A stretch of DNA of 14,069 bases, taken from assembly GCA_031268245.1 (NCBI GenBank), contig JAIRXN010000192.1:1-14069 (forward strand). Direction: 5' to 3'. Of this stretch, positions 1-6,825 are shown piece by piece. The notes under the pieces were generated by a model. It ran no database searches, had not been told where the DNA came from, and saw nothing but the letters and a program-made list of their open reading frames with translations. The translations under genes were made by a program, and so were the position numbers. The DNA is from Treponema sp. (GTDB taxonomy: Bacteria > Spirochaetota > Spirochaetia > Treponematales > Breznakiellaceae). The number at the start of each line of letters is the position of its first letter. Position 1 is the first letter of the stretch.

Positions 1-1290
1 ACCGTTACCGCTGCGGACGGATCCACCGCAACGTATACCGTGACGGTTACTCCTGCCTTCGATAACATTATCGATCTTACGGCCTACCTCCTCTCCGTTT
101 CAGGCGGCTACACCTCTGCGGACCCCGTGCCTCTGACGGTAAGCCTCGACCTGGCAAGCGACTGGGGAAACCTCCTCTCCGCCATACAAACCGAAGGCAA
201 GTTCGTAGCCCTGGATCTCTCGGCCTGTACTATGCCGGGCACAGAATTTGACCCCGGCGCTGCCGATACCGGGGAAGATAAAATCGTGTCCCTGGTTCTG
301 CCCGGGGCGGCGAAAGAAATCAAGGATTCCTATTCCTATCCAGGCCCCACCTTCCGGTTCTTCACGAAACTGGAGACGGTGACCGGCGCAAACATACAAA
401 GCGTCGGCCAAAACGCCTTCCAGTCATGTACCACCCTGATCGAGGTGAACCTCCCTGAGGCCGCATCCATCGGCTATAGAGCCTTCAAATCCTGTACCGC
501 CCTGGTCGATCTGAACCTCCCCGCGGCCACGTCCATTGGCCCAAACGCCTTCGACTCCTGTACCGCCCTGGTCGATCTGAACCTCCCCGCGGCCACATCC
601 ATCGGCTATAACGCCTTCGATTCCTGTACCGCCCTGATCACGGTGACCCTACCTGAGGCCACATTCATCGACTATGGCGCCTTCACCGACTGTACCGCCC
701 TGACCACGGTGAGCCTCCCCGAGGCCATATCCATCGGTGGTTACGCCTTCAACACCTGTAACGCCCTGACCACGGTGAGTCTTCCCAAGGCCGAATCCAT
801 CGGCGATTGGGCCTTCGCCTTCTGTATCACCCTGACCGAGCTGAGTCTCCCTGCGGCCGAATCCATCGGAATTTTAGCCTTCCGTGCCTGTAGCGCCCTG
901 ACCACGGTGACCCTACCTGCGGCCACATCCATCGGCGCTACCGCCTTCCAGCAATGTAACGCCCTGACTACGGTGAGCCTTCCTGTGGTCGCATCCATCG
1001 GCTATAGTGCCTTCGCCAACACCGGCGACACGGCCCTCACCGTTAGTTTGGGCAACACGGCGCCTGGATTGGGGACACGGCTGTTCAATGGCGTTACCGC
1101 CGCCAAAAACGTTACCGTCAAGGTTCCTCCCGGCGCAGCGGGCTACGGGACAGTGCCGGGAACCTATAGCGGCACGGACAGCACCGCCTGTTGGGGCAAC
1201 GGCTTCCGCTTCGGGGGCTGGAACGACGGTGTTATGTTGAGCGGCGCGATGAACAGTTATATCAATTTGACGATTACATATACGCCCTAA
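1..1290 (+). CDS. BspA-type leucine-rich repeat surface protein, 5'-truncated
   Basis: The reading frame is open to the left edge of the window, so the true start is upstream and the first ATG at 40 is probably internal. The first ~17 residues (TVTAADGSTATYTVTVT) look like the end of a cadherin-like or Big-type beta-sandwich module, common before such repeats in treponemal surface proteins. From 415 to 1008 there are nine repeats of exactly 22 residues (66 bp) with the pattern AFxxCxxLxxVxLPxAxSIGxx, which is the LRR_5 / BspA repeat. A tenth, degenerate repeat and a Gly-rich cap follow, ending at TAA 1288-1290. Known BspA-family proteins are secreted or outer-surface adhesins that bind host or bacterial partners. 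That role is inferred here, because the signal peptide and anchor are not in the window. The gene is followed by 141 bases without a gene before rpsP and is probably a separate transcription unit. Confidence 0.85.
   Translation, partial: TVTAADGSTATYTVTVTPAFDNIIDLTAYLLSVSGGYTSADPVPLTVSLDLASDWGNLLSAIQTEGKFVALDLSACTMPGTEFDPGAADTGEDKIVSLVLPGAAKEIKDSYSYPGPTFRFFTKLETVTGANIQSVGQNAFQSCTTLIEVNLPEAASIGYRAFKSCTALVDLNLPAATSIGPNAFDSCTALVDLNLPAATSIGYNAFDSCTALITVTLPEATFIDYGAFTDCTALTTVSLPEAISIGGYAFNTCNALTTVSLPKAESIGDWAFAFCITLTELSLPAAESIGILAFRACSALTTVTLPAATSIGATAFQQCNALTTVSLPVVASIGYSAFANTGDTALTVSLGNTAPGLGTRLFNGVTAAKNVTVKVPPGAAGYGTVPGTYSGTDSTACWGNGFRFGGWNDGVMLSGAMNSYINLTITYTP
415..1008 (+). repeat. Nine tandem 66-bp LRR_5 coding repeats
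   Basis: Nine in-frame units of 66 bp (22 residues) each start with the codons for Ala-Phe, at 415, 481, 547, 613, 679, 745, 811, 877 and 943. The cysteine at unit position 5 and the Leu-Pro pair at positions 13-14 are kept in all nine. Units two and three are nearly identical in DNA: 41 bases match exactly between 490-530 and 556-596. That points to recent duplication or gene conversion. Confidence 0.85.
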
Positions 1291-1375
1291 GACCGTCATT
1301 TTCCTGAAGAAAAAATAACCTCACGAACTCTTGCTTGATAATATCGATTTTACCTCTATTTCAACATAGCCGGTA

Positions 1376-1404
1376 TTGACCAAACGCCTCTTCAGTCTTA
1401 TACT
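1376..1404 (+). promoter_or_regulatory. Sigma-70 type promoter of the rpsP operon
   Basis: The -35 box TTGACC (1376-1381) and -10 box TATACT (1399-1404) are separated by 17 bases, the ideal spacing. Each differs from consensus at one base. The start of transcription would be near 1411, followed by a short leader and a strong ribosome site GAGGAGG (1421-1427) before the rpsP ATG at 1432. It is a strong candidate for the main promoter of the downstream gene train. Confidence 0.8.
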
Positions 1405-1431
1405 ATGTAGTACTAATATTGAGGAGGCTAC

Positions 1432-1680
1432 ATGAGCGCCAGAATAAGGCTCAAGAAATTTGGAACCAAGAAACGCCCCTATTACCGCATTGTGGTTATG
1501 GAAAAGCGGGATGCCCGGGATGGCAAAACTATCGAAGAATTGGGCTACTATCATCCTATCGAAGCCGAAGACAAGCAGATTCTCTTTGACGAGACAAAGG
1601 CCAGGGTATGGCTTGAAAAAGGCGCTACCGTCACCGATACGGTACGCCGGATTTTCAATAAAAAAAATATCTCCCTGTAG
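1432..1680 (+). CDS. rpsP: 30S ribosomal protein S16
   Basis: The 82-residue product has the usual S16 length and sequence. The N-terminus MSARIRLKKFGTKKRPYYRI carries the basic, aromatic block typical of the family, and EELGYYHP and the later helical segment WLEKGATVTDTVRRI also fit. S16 binds 16S rRNA in the body of the small subunit and is needed for 30S assembly. The start is ATG 1432, set by GAGGAGG at 1421-1427. It is the first gene of the operon and sits 28 bases after the -10 box. The order rpsP-khpA-rimM-trmD-rplS is conserved widely in bacteria. Confidence 0.97.
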   Translation: MSARIRLKKFGTKKRPYYRIVVMEKRDARDGKTIEELGYYHPIEAEDKQILFDETKARVWLEKGATVTDTVRRIFNKKNISL

Positions 1681-1691
1681 CCGCATTATAA

Positions 1692-1771
1692 CGGAGAGAC
1701 GCATGGCAGAGCCGCCGTATGGCGGAGTTGAAACAACTTCCTTGAGCCTCGCGGCTCGGAGAGACACATGG
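1692..1771 (+). repeat. Insertion-like element between rpsP and khpA with duplicated ribosome-site flanks
   Basis: The 15-base stretch CGGAGAGACGCATGG at 1692-1706 recurs with one change at 1757-1771, where it supplies the ribosome site and ATG of khpA. Between the copies are three small perfect hairpins: CCGCC/GGCGG (1712-1716 with 1721-1725), AGTTG/CAACT (1726-1730 with 1734-1738) and GAGCC/GGCTC (1744-1748 with 1753-1757). This looks like a short palindromic element inserted with, or causing, a duplication of its target. The upstream copy also opens a 43-codon frame (1703-1834) overlapping khpA in another frame; I do not think it is a gene. Confidence 0.5.
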
Positions 1772-2001
1772 AAAAAGATCTGGTTGAATATATTGTCAAG
1801 ACTTTGGTTGACGACCCTACCCAGGTACAGATAAGCGTGGTGGAAGGAGAAAAATCTACCATTCTGGAGCTGCGGGTAGCGGAAAACGACATCGGCAAGG
1901 TAATCGGCAAGCATGGACGGATTGCAAAGGCTATCCGCACGGTGCTGCAGGCCGCCACCGCAAAGACCGGGAAACATACGGTTCTTGAGATTTTAGACTG
2001 A
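1768..2001 (+). CDS. khpA: KH-domain RNA-binding protein KhpA
   Basis: The 77-residue protein is a single KH domain. The RNA-gripping GxxG loop is G47-K-H-G50 within VIGKHGR, followed by the helix RIAKAIRTVLQAA. Length and position between rpsP and rimM match the KhpA (YlqC) family, which binds RNA, usually as a heterodimer with KhpB (Jag/EloR), and influences cell division and small-RNA function in Gram-positive bacteria. Its role in spirochaetes is not well defined. The start is ATG 1768, with GGAGAG at 1758-1763 as a somewhat close ribosome site. The preceding 87-base gap carries a repeat element. The stop at 1999-2001 is only 7 bases before rimM. Confidence 0.93.
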   Translation: MEKDLVEYIVKTLVDDPTQVQISVVEGEKSTILELRVAENDIGKVIGKHGRIAKAIRTVLQAATAKTGKHTVLEILD

Positions 2002-2008
2002 AAAATTT

Positions 2009-2515
2009 TTGCTTGAACGATTTGTTGCCGGTATTACCGGTCAGCCTTTTGGGCTTAAGGGTTTTGTAAAAGTCAGATCTCTTTCCGGAGAAATCGAACA
2101 TCTTCTGGCGCTAAAATCAGTCTGTCTCAGACAGGGAGAACGGGAACAGGTATTTACCGTGGAGGAAACCGGTCTTGCCCTGCCCGCGGTACTGATGAAA
2201 TTCGCCGGCATAGAGAGTCCTGAGGCGGCCAAGGCCCTCTCCGGCGCGGAACTCCTTGTGGAACGGGAACAGGCGGCTCCCCTGCATGAGGGGGAATTCT
2301 ACATCGAAGATCTCAAGGGTCTCGAGGTGACGGACGGTTCGGGAGAGCGCCTGGGCAGCGTGCGAGATGTACTGGAAGGCGGCGGCGGTTTCCTTGTGGA
2401 ACTGGAAATGCCTTCGGGAGAGTGCAGGCTGATACCTTTTCGGAACGAGTTTTTTGGTGAAATAGATCCGCACAAGGGAAGGGCCCTTCTCCATGCCCGC
2501 TGGATTCTGGAATGA
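2009..2515 (+). CDS. rimM: Ribosome maturation factor RimM
   Basis: The 168-residue protein has the RimM N-terminal beta-barrel start (ERFVAGITGQPFGLKGFVKV) and a C-terminal PRC-barrel (about residues 95-168) with GEFYIEDLKGLEV, G.VRDVLEGGGGFLVEL and the end LIPFRNEFFGEID. RimM binds S19 and helps mature the 16S 3' domain of the 30S head. The start is TTG at 2009: an in-frame stop lies at 1994-1996, no ATG or GTG lies between, and the family begins at this residue. There is no clear Shine-Dalgarno sequence in the 7-base gap (an A5T5 run), so translation is probably coupled to khpA or kept low. The stop overlaps the trmD start (ATGA, 2512-2515). Confidence 0.95.
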   Translation: MLERFVAGITGQPFGLKGFVKVRSLSGEIEHLLALKSVCLRQGEREQVFTVEETGLALPAVLMKFAGIESPEAAKALSGAELLVEREQAAPLHEGEFYIEDLKGLEVTDGSGERLGSVRDVLEGGGGFLVELEMPSGECRLIPFRNEFFGEIDPHKGRALLHARWILE

Positions 2516-3315
2516 AGTACACGGTTTTGACGATTTTCCCGGAGATTACCGATGCATATTTTTCCGTTTCGATCATGGCCAGGGCGATAAAGGACGGTTT
2601 TGTAGAGTACCGCTCAATCAATGTCCGGGATTTTGCCTTTGATAAGCACAAAAAAACTGATGATGCGCCTTACGGGGGCGGAGCGGGCATGCTCATGCTT
2701 CCTGAACCCTTGGCACTGGCTCTTGAGGCTGCCGGTGTCTCAAAAAAAACCTGTCCGGAAACAATGCCGCAATCCCCTGTCCGGAAGGTTCCGGGCAAAA
2801 AAGTAATCTATCTTTCCCCTTCGGGCCGGCCTTTTACCCAAAAGATGGCGGAGGAACTGGTTCAAAATGAGGAGATAATCCTGATCTGCGGCCGTTATGA
2901 AGGTATTGATCAGCGGATCATCGATCTTTATGTTGATGAAGAAGTTTCCATAGGGGATTATGTCCTCTCTTCCGGGGAAGCGGCGGCCCTGGTTCTGATT
3001 GACTCAACCTACCGTCTGCTTGACCAGGTGATCAGCGCCGAATCCCTCAGGGAGGAGAGTTTTGCAGGCGGACTTTTGGAGTATCCCCAGTATACACGCC
3101 CCGAAGTTTATGATACGATAAAAGTTCCCGAGGTGCTTCTTTCGGGGCACCATGAAAATATCCGGCGCTGGAGGCTTCAAAAGCGTCTGGAAAAAACCTT
3201 CGCCCTGAGGCAGGAACTTATCCGCCGGGGAGAGGAAGCGGGGCTTTTTGACACTGAAACACTTAAGATGATAGAGGAGATGCGGAAAAATCATGAACGA
3301 GATCAGGGCAATTGA
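2512..3315 (+). CDS. trmD: tRNA (guanine-37-N1)-methyltransferase TrmD
   Basis: TrmD uses S-adenosylmethionine to make m1G37 beside the anticodon and so prevents +1 frameshifting. The 267-residue chain begins MKYTVLTIFPEITDAYF and contains DDAPYGGGAGMLM, the trefoil-knot segment IILICGRYEGIDQRI, the SAM-binding knot loop SIGDYVLSSGEAAALVLID, YTRPEVY and LSGHHENIRRWR, all hallmarks of the family. It is slightly longer than usual, partly from an extra Pro/Lys-rich loop (about residues 76-100) before KVIYLSPSGRPF. The start ATG 2512 overlaps the rimM stop. The last 23 bases overlap rplS, so the two are probably translationally coupled. Confidence 0.97.
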   Translation: MKYTVLTIFPEITDAYFSVSIMARAIKDGFVEYRSINVRDFAFDKHKKTDDAPYGGGAGMLMLPEPLALALEAAGVSKKTCPETMPQSPVRKVPGKKVIYLSPSGRPFTQKMAEELVQNEEIILICGRYEGIDQRIIDLYVDEEVSIGDYVLSSGEAAALVLIDSTYRLLDQVISAESLREESFAGGLLEYPQYTRPEVYDTIKVPEVLLSGHHENIRRWRLQKRLEKTFALRQELIRRGEEAGLFDTETLKMIEEMRKNHERDQGN

Positions 3316-3679
3316 AGAATCCCAGATGAAGAAAGACCCCCTAACCTTTAAGGTTGGGGATATGGTAAAAGTCCATTTCAGGATCATTGAAGGTAAGACC
3401 GAGCGAATCCAGATCTACGAAGGCCTGGTCATAGCGTTTAAGAATTCCAGGGTTGGAAGAAGCTTTATGGTAAGAAAAAATTCCTATGGCGTGGGTGTTG
3501 AACGGGTGTTCCCCCTCCATTCCCCCCGGATTGCCAAGGTTGAACTTGTCCGCCCCGGAAAGGTGCGCAGGGCCAAGCTCTACTATATCCGGAGCAAGAT
3601 CGGCAAGGCGGCCAAGATCAAGGAACTTATCGTCTCCAAGAAGACTGATCAGAAGAGCAAACCCGCGGCTCAGAGCTAG
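3293..3679 (+). CDS. rplS: 50S ribosomal protein L19
   Basis: The 128-residue product carries the L19 core: FKVGDMVKVHFRIIEG, ERIQIYEGLVIAFKN, GVGVERVFPLHSPRIAKVELVRPGKVRRAKLYYIR. L19 sits at the 30S-50S interface and forms an intersubunit bridge. The start is ATG 3293 inside the end of trmD, with GAGGAGA at 3274-3280 as a rather distant ribosome site. A second ATG at 3326 would cut off the normal N-terminal helix, so 3293 is preferred. The last ~15 residues (SKKTDQKSKPAAQS) are a polar tail beyond the usual end. Confidence 0.97.
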   Translation: MNEIRAIEESQMKKDPLTFKVGDMVKVHFRIIEGKTERIQIYEGLVIAFKNSRVGRSFMVRKNSYGVGVERVFPLHSPRIAKVELVRPGKVRRAKLYYIRSKIGKAAKIKELIVSKKTDQKSKPAAQS

Positions 3680-3699
3680 GAAGCCAGAGGGTTGGGCAG

Positions 3700-4734
3700 G
3701 TGCAGGTCTCAAAGACTGACAGTATCCCCCCTCACAAGTTAAAAACTCCTGTAAGTTCCGGCAAGACGGGCGGGGAAACCCGTCCGGCGGAAACGATTTC
3801 CTCTCTCCCCCGCCGGGAATTGAAGGCTCCAGTTCTTCCGGGAACAGCTTCCTTCCTGCAGGCAAAAAACAACCTTGAATCCTCTGCTCTGAAGTATTCC
3901 CGTTTTTTCTCCCTGCCCCTCAATAGAACCTTTCTCCGGGCTCTCCGGGTCATGATTCTGCAGGCGGAGACTGAAAAAGAACCGCTTCCGGGAAAATCAC
4001 CTGGACAGGCGGCCCGGAAAGAGGCGGCTTTGTCCGCGGGCGCTGCGGCTGCGGCGGACAAGGGCCTCCTTCTCAGCGGAGAGGCATTGAGGCGCTATGC
4101 CGCCATGATTGAAGCCGGGGCCCCGGCAGAAACCCGGCGCGAGATGCAGGAGGGCCAACAGGAGGGCCGGGGCGGTCATGAAGGCGGAACTTTTTCGGAG
4201 AATTCGCATAATTCCGGCGGTTCAGGCTCACCGGGGGAACGGGAAGGGCAAAAGAAAAGAGAATTTTCGCGTGAGGAAGCCTCAAAACCCGGAGAACTCA
4301 AGGCCCGGCTCGGATTTCTCCCCGGCGAATCTCCTGCCGGCCTCCTCAACCGGATAAAGGGCCGTTATAGCGGAAAACACTGGATCGTCCTCCCCTTCAG
4401 CGTGGAAGAGTTTCAGGTTTCCCTTCGCATACTTCTCAACGAAGAGCCGCAGGGGAACGGGGCGGATTGCTTTACTCTGGATATTGCCGGAAGAGGGCGG
4501 AGGCGTATCTTTCTCTGTGAGCGGAAAGGGGAGAGTTTCAGTCTAAAGGTCTATGTACAGCCCCCGGAAAGAAAGGCGGCCCTCCAATCTCTTGGCGCAA
4601 AACTCTCAAGGCTTCTGGATCCGGAGAAAAACCGGGTTACGGTACTCAATGATGAAGAAAATTCGGTCTTTATAAGAGAACTTGAAGGAAAAAACAGCCC
4701 TGCCGCCTTGCCTTCCATAAATGAGGAGGTGTAA
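3700..4734 (+). CDS. FliK-like / YlqG-like protein, putative flagellar export partner
   Basis: The 344-residue protein starts at GTG 3700 with AGAGG (3686-3690) as ribosome site, 20 bases after rplS. Residues 1-190 are low-complexity, rich in Pro, Ser, Gly, Ala and charged residues, and probably disordered. The C-terminal third (about 220-330) is folded: WIVLPFSVEEFQVSLRILL, then FTLDIAGRGRRRIFL, SLKVYV and a helical stretch LQSLGAKLSRLL. That order of strands and helix resembles the hook-length control (Flg_hook) domain, though similarity is weak. A disordered N-terminus with a compact C-terminus is the FliK plan. The next gene is an FlhB-tail-like protein, the known binding partner type of FliK, which strengthens the inference; Bacillus has a comparable ylqG-ylqH pair. 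It could instead be an unrelated spirochaetal protein. Confidence 0.5.
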   Translation: MQVSKTDSIPPHKLKTPVSSGKTGGETRPAETISSLPRRELKAPVLPGTASFLQAKNNLESSALKYSRFFSLPLNRTFLRALRVMILQAETEKEPLPGKSPGQAARKEAALSAGAAAAADKGLLLSGEALRRYAAMIEAGAPAETRREMQEGQQEGRGGHEGGTFSENSHNSGGSGSPGEREGQKKREFSREEASKPGELKARLGFLPGESPAGLLNRIKGRYSGKHWIVLPFSVEEFQVSLRILLNEEPQGNGADCFTLDIAGRGRRRIFLCERKGESFSLKVYVQPPERKAALQSLGAKLSRLLDPEKNRVTVLNDEENSVFIRELEGKNSPAALPSINEEV

Positions 4735-4993
4735 CATAGATAGTAAGAGAAGGATTTCTATCGCACTGGCTTACGACCCGGCGGATATTGCCCCGCGTGT
4801 AATTGCATCGGGGCAGGGCGCCGAAGCAGAGCGGATAATTGCCATTGCAGAGGAAGCGGGCGTCCGGATAATGGAAGACGCCGCCCTGGCAGCTCTATTG
4901 AACTCAGTTCCTCCGGGAGAAATAATCCCCGAATGGTGCTGGGAGACGGTGGCAAAAATATTGTCCTTCGTACTTGCAGGGGAACGCGGATGA
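4721..4993 (+). CDS. FlhB C-terminal-domain-like export switch protein (YlqH-like)
   Basis: The 90-residue protein matches only the post-cleavage part of FlhB/YscU: ISIALAYDP, then APRVIASGQG, AEAERIIAIAEEAGVRIMED, LAALLNSVPPGEIIPEWCWETVAKILSFV. Full FlhB has four membrane helices before a self-cleaving NPTH motif; both are absent here, as in the free-standing YlqH/FhlB family. These small proteins probably substitute for or modulate the FlhB switch at the flagellar export gate. The start is uncertain. ATG 4721 lies upstream of an excellent ribosome site (AGGAGGT, 4724-4730), whereas that site points to ATA at 4736, giving an 85-residue protein. It overlaps the gene before by 14 bases and the gene after by 4. 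Confidence 0.8.
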   Translation: MRRCNIDSKRRISIALAYDPADIAPRVIASGQGAEAERIIAIAEEAGVRIMEDAALAALLNSVPPGEIIPEWCWETVAKILSFVLAGERG

Positions 4994-6255
4994 AAAAAAT
5001 ATCGGTCAGCATACTACAGCCCGGCATGAAATTTACCGAGCCGGTTTACATTGAAGGGAATAATCTCCTTGTGCCTGCAAGTGTGGAGGTGCGGAAAAAG
5101 GATATCGAAAGACTCCATTCCTGGGGTATCGATATTGTTCAGACTGAAGGAGACATAATAACCTTATCCAAATCAAAGGGAAGCGAGGCTTCTTCTCCCC
5201 CGGCCTCCCAGCCCCGGGACGGTGAAGCGGAAAAGAAGGCCCCTTCTCCCGAAGAGACCAGTCTCCCGGAAGAGCAGGCCCCGAACCCCAGCGCCGCGGC
5301 CCAAAAGAAAAAACCCAGCGCCCTTTCCTTAATGGATGTCCAGGAAAACAAGGAGGCCTACCGCAGCTATCTTGAAACGATTGAAAAACTCGATCAGGTA
5401 CTCGCGGGCATAGGTGAAGGGGTCTCCGTAGAAGCCCGTTCCATCGACAATATCGCCGCAAGGCTCCTCCAGGCTGTCCGGGACGAGAGAGACAGCTTTA
5501 TAGGCTTTATTCTGGGCGGCGAAGTTTCCGGTCATGAGATGGCCAAAAGCTCCGTCAATGCGGCGATCCTTTCGGCCCTTATCGCCCAGGAACTCAAGCT
5601 TCCCAACCATAAGATTATGCAGATCATCATCGGCGCCCTGCTTCACGATGCGGGCATGTTACGGCTCCCCAAGGAGATCCTCGATAAACGGGGGGGGCTC
5701 TCGGAGACGGAGCTTCAGCGTATGAAGAACCATCCTCTCTACACCCACAAAATTGTCTCCAAGGAGCTGCTCTACCCGGAAGATGTGGGACTTATCGCAC
5801 TACAGCATCATGAACGCTGGGACGGCGAAGGTTATCCCAGACGGGTCTCCGGCAGCGCCATAGACATGGGCGCCCGTATTGTCTCCGTGGCGGACGCATT
5901 CGAGGCCATGGTAAGCCAGAAGTCCTACCGCAGCTCCATGATGGGCTATCAGGCAATAAAAAACCTGCTTTCTGACAACAGCCGCCGTTTCGATCCCGAT
6001 GTACTCAAGGCCTTTATCCAGACCATGGGCATATACCCCATCGGTTCAATCATACTCCTCAACAACGGAGCCCTGGCCAGGGTAACGGAAGTTCACGGAG
6101 ACGCCCCGTTACGGCCCAAGATCCGGGTGCTGATTGACGAATTCGGCAAGGTCTTCAAGCAGGATGACGGGGATCTTATCGACCTTTTGACCGAAAAGAG
6201 CCTCTTTATCGCCAAGGCGGTTGATCCGAAAGAGCTGAACAAACAGGGTGGATAG
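4990..6255 (+). CDS. HD-GYP domain protein, putative c-di-GMP phosphodiesterase
   Basis: The chosen start is ATG 4990 (AGGGGA at 4978-4983), giving 421 residues; an ATG at 4933 would overlap the previous gene heavily. Residues 1-65 resemble the short domain often found before HD-GYP (VSILQPGMKFTEPVY, RLHSWGIDIVQTEG). Residues 66-115 are a charged, Pro-rich linker. The HD-GYP domain spans about 165-360 with HD at H219-D220, then NHPLYTHKIV, HHERWDGEGYP (273-283), VADAFEAMVSQKSYR and RRFDPDVLKAF. Known members hydrolyse c-di-GMP to GMP. One oddity is that the first histidine of the metal site appears to be serine (S187 in AKSSVNAAIL), and the usual Gly-Lys after HD is Gly-Met. Activity is therefore uncertain. 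It overlaps the next gene by 8 bases. Confidence 0.88.
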   Translation: MKKISVSILQPGMKFTEPVYIEGNNLLVPASVEVRKKDIERLHSWGIDIVQTEGDIITLSKSKGSEASSPPASQPRDGEAEKKAPSPEETSLPEEQAPNPSAAAQKKKPSALSLMDVQENKEAYRSYLETIEKLDQVLAGIGEGVSVEARSIDNIAARLLQAVRDERDSFIGFILGGEVSGHEMAKSSVNAAILSALIAQELKLPNHKIMQIIIGALLHDAGMLRLPKEILDKRGGLSETELQRMKNHPLYTHKIVSKELLYPEDVGLIALQHHERWDGEGYPRRVSGSAIDMGARIVSVADAFEAMVSQKSYRSSMMGYQAIKNLLSDNSRRFDPDVLKAFIQTMGIYPIGSIILLNNGALARVTEVHGDAPLRPKIRVLIDEFGKVFKQDDGDLIDLLTEKSLFIAKAVDPKELNKQGG

Positions 6256-6604
6256 AAAGGTACTGGGCAGGGAGGGAGAAGACAAGGCGGCGCTTTACCT
6301 GGAAAAGAAGGGGATGAGCGTAATCGTCCGGAATTTCCGTTCCCGGACGGGAGAAATTGATATAATCGCCCTTCATGGAAACATTCTTGTCTTTGCAGAG
6401 GTAAAGAACTGGAATCTCCATGGCTTTGCACAGCTTGAATACAGCATAAATGACCAAAAACAGCGAAGAATCATAGAAACCGCTAAGTTTTTCCTCAATT
6501 CCCATCGAGAATATAAAGAGATGATTATTCGTTTTGATGTGATCTTCATCGGCAAGGATGGAGCGGTTACCCATCTTGCATCAGCCTTCTCGGAGCATGT
6601 ATGA
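6248..6604 (+). CDS. YraN-family (UPF0102) putative nuclease
   Basis: The 118-residue protein starts at GTG 6248, overlapping the HD-GYP gene by 8 bases. It shows the YraN pattern: LGREGEDKAALYLEKKGM, VRNFRSRTGEIDIIA, VFAEVK, a QRRII helix and RFDVIFI near the end. E36, D38 and E51-x-K53 fit the PD-(D/E)xK nuclease core. The family is nearly universal next to the rplS/rnhB region in bacteria, but its substrate is not settled; roles in DNA processing or recombination have been suggested. The TGA stop (6602-6604) overlaps the following ATG. Confidence 0.9.
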   Translation: MDRKVLGREGEDKAALYLEKKGMSVIVRNFRSRTGEIDIIALHGNILVFAEVKNWNLHGFAQLEYSINDQKQRRIIETAKFFLNSHREYKEMIIRFDVIFIGKDGAVTHLASAFSEHV

Positions 6605-6825
6605 TAATGGCTGTACAGGAATTCGTGCCGGAAAAAACAGAACCGGATACGGCGGTACCGGAAATTTTTCCGGAATCTTTTAATGCGGATCTGTTGCGGC
6701 AAAAAATCAACAGCGAGGAATATCTTGACGAAGCAATACAGCGGATTGCCCTGATATTGACAAATGAGCTTCTGGATATTTCCCCGGGAGGAACCTTTAA
6801 TGGGAGGCAGCGGAAGAGGAGCTAG
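6601..6825 (+). CDS. Small acidic helical protein, function unknown (weakly FlgM-like)
   Basis: The 74-codon frame begins at ATG 6601 (ATGA overlap with the YraN stop); a second ATG at 6607 is two codons later. The first ~25 residues are acidic and Pro-rich, probably disordered. A helical stretch follows: FNADLLRQKINSEEYLDEAI and QRIALILTNELLDI. This layout, a disordered front and a C-terminal pattern of LRxKIxSxxYLDxAI, is reminiscent of the anti-sigma-28 factor FlgM, but the match is short and unproven. Its last 26 bases overlap the next gene, whose ribosome site GGGAGGA (6785-6791) lies inside it. The tight coupling and codon use like its neighbours suggest it is real. Confidence 0.6.
   Translation: MIMAVQEFVPEKTEPDTAVPEIFPESFNADLLRQKINSEEYLDEAIQRIALILTNELLDISPGGTFNGRQRKRS

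Noticed and set aside
415..1008. Regular 66-bp repeats as a CRISPR array
   Set aside because: The repeats are continuous, in frame, without unique spacers, and encode LRR_5 units.
1291..1375. Terminator for the LRR gene in the gap before rpsP
   Set aside because: No stem followed by a T-run could be found; nothing else was recognised in these 85 bases.
1460..1834. A 124-codon plus-strand frame overlapping rpsP and khpA
   Set aside because: It is out of frame with two conserved genes and gives no family-like sequence; only its tail overlaps the repeat element.
1321..1977. A 218-codon open frame on the minus strand across rpsP and khpA
   Set aside because: It lies opposite two certain genes, has no recognisable domains, and is a typical antisense shadow.
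3341..3865. A 174-codon minus-strand frame opposite rplS and the start of the FliK-like gene
   Set aside because: The product has no family features, and the plus-strand L19 gene fully explains the region.
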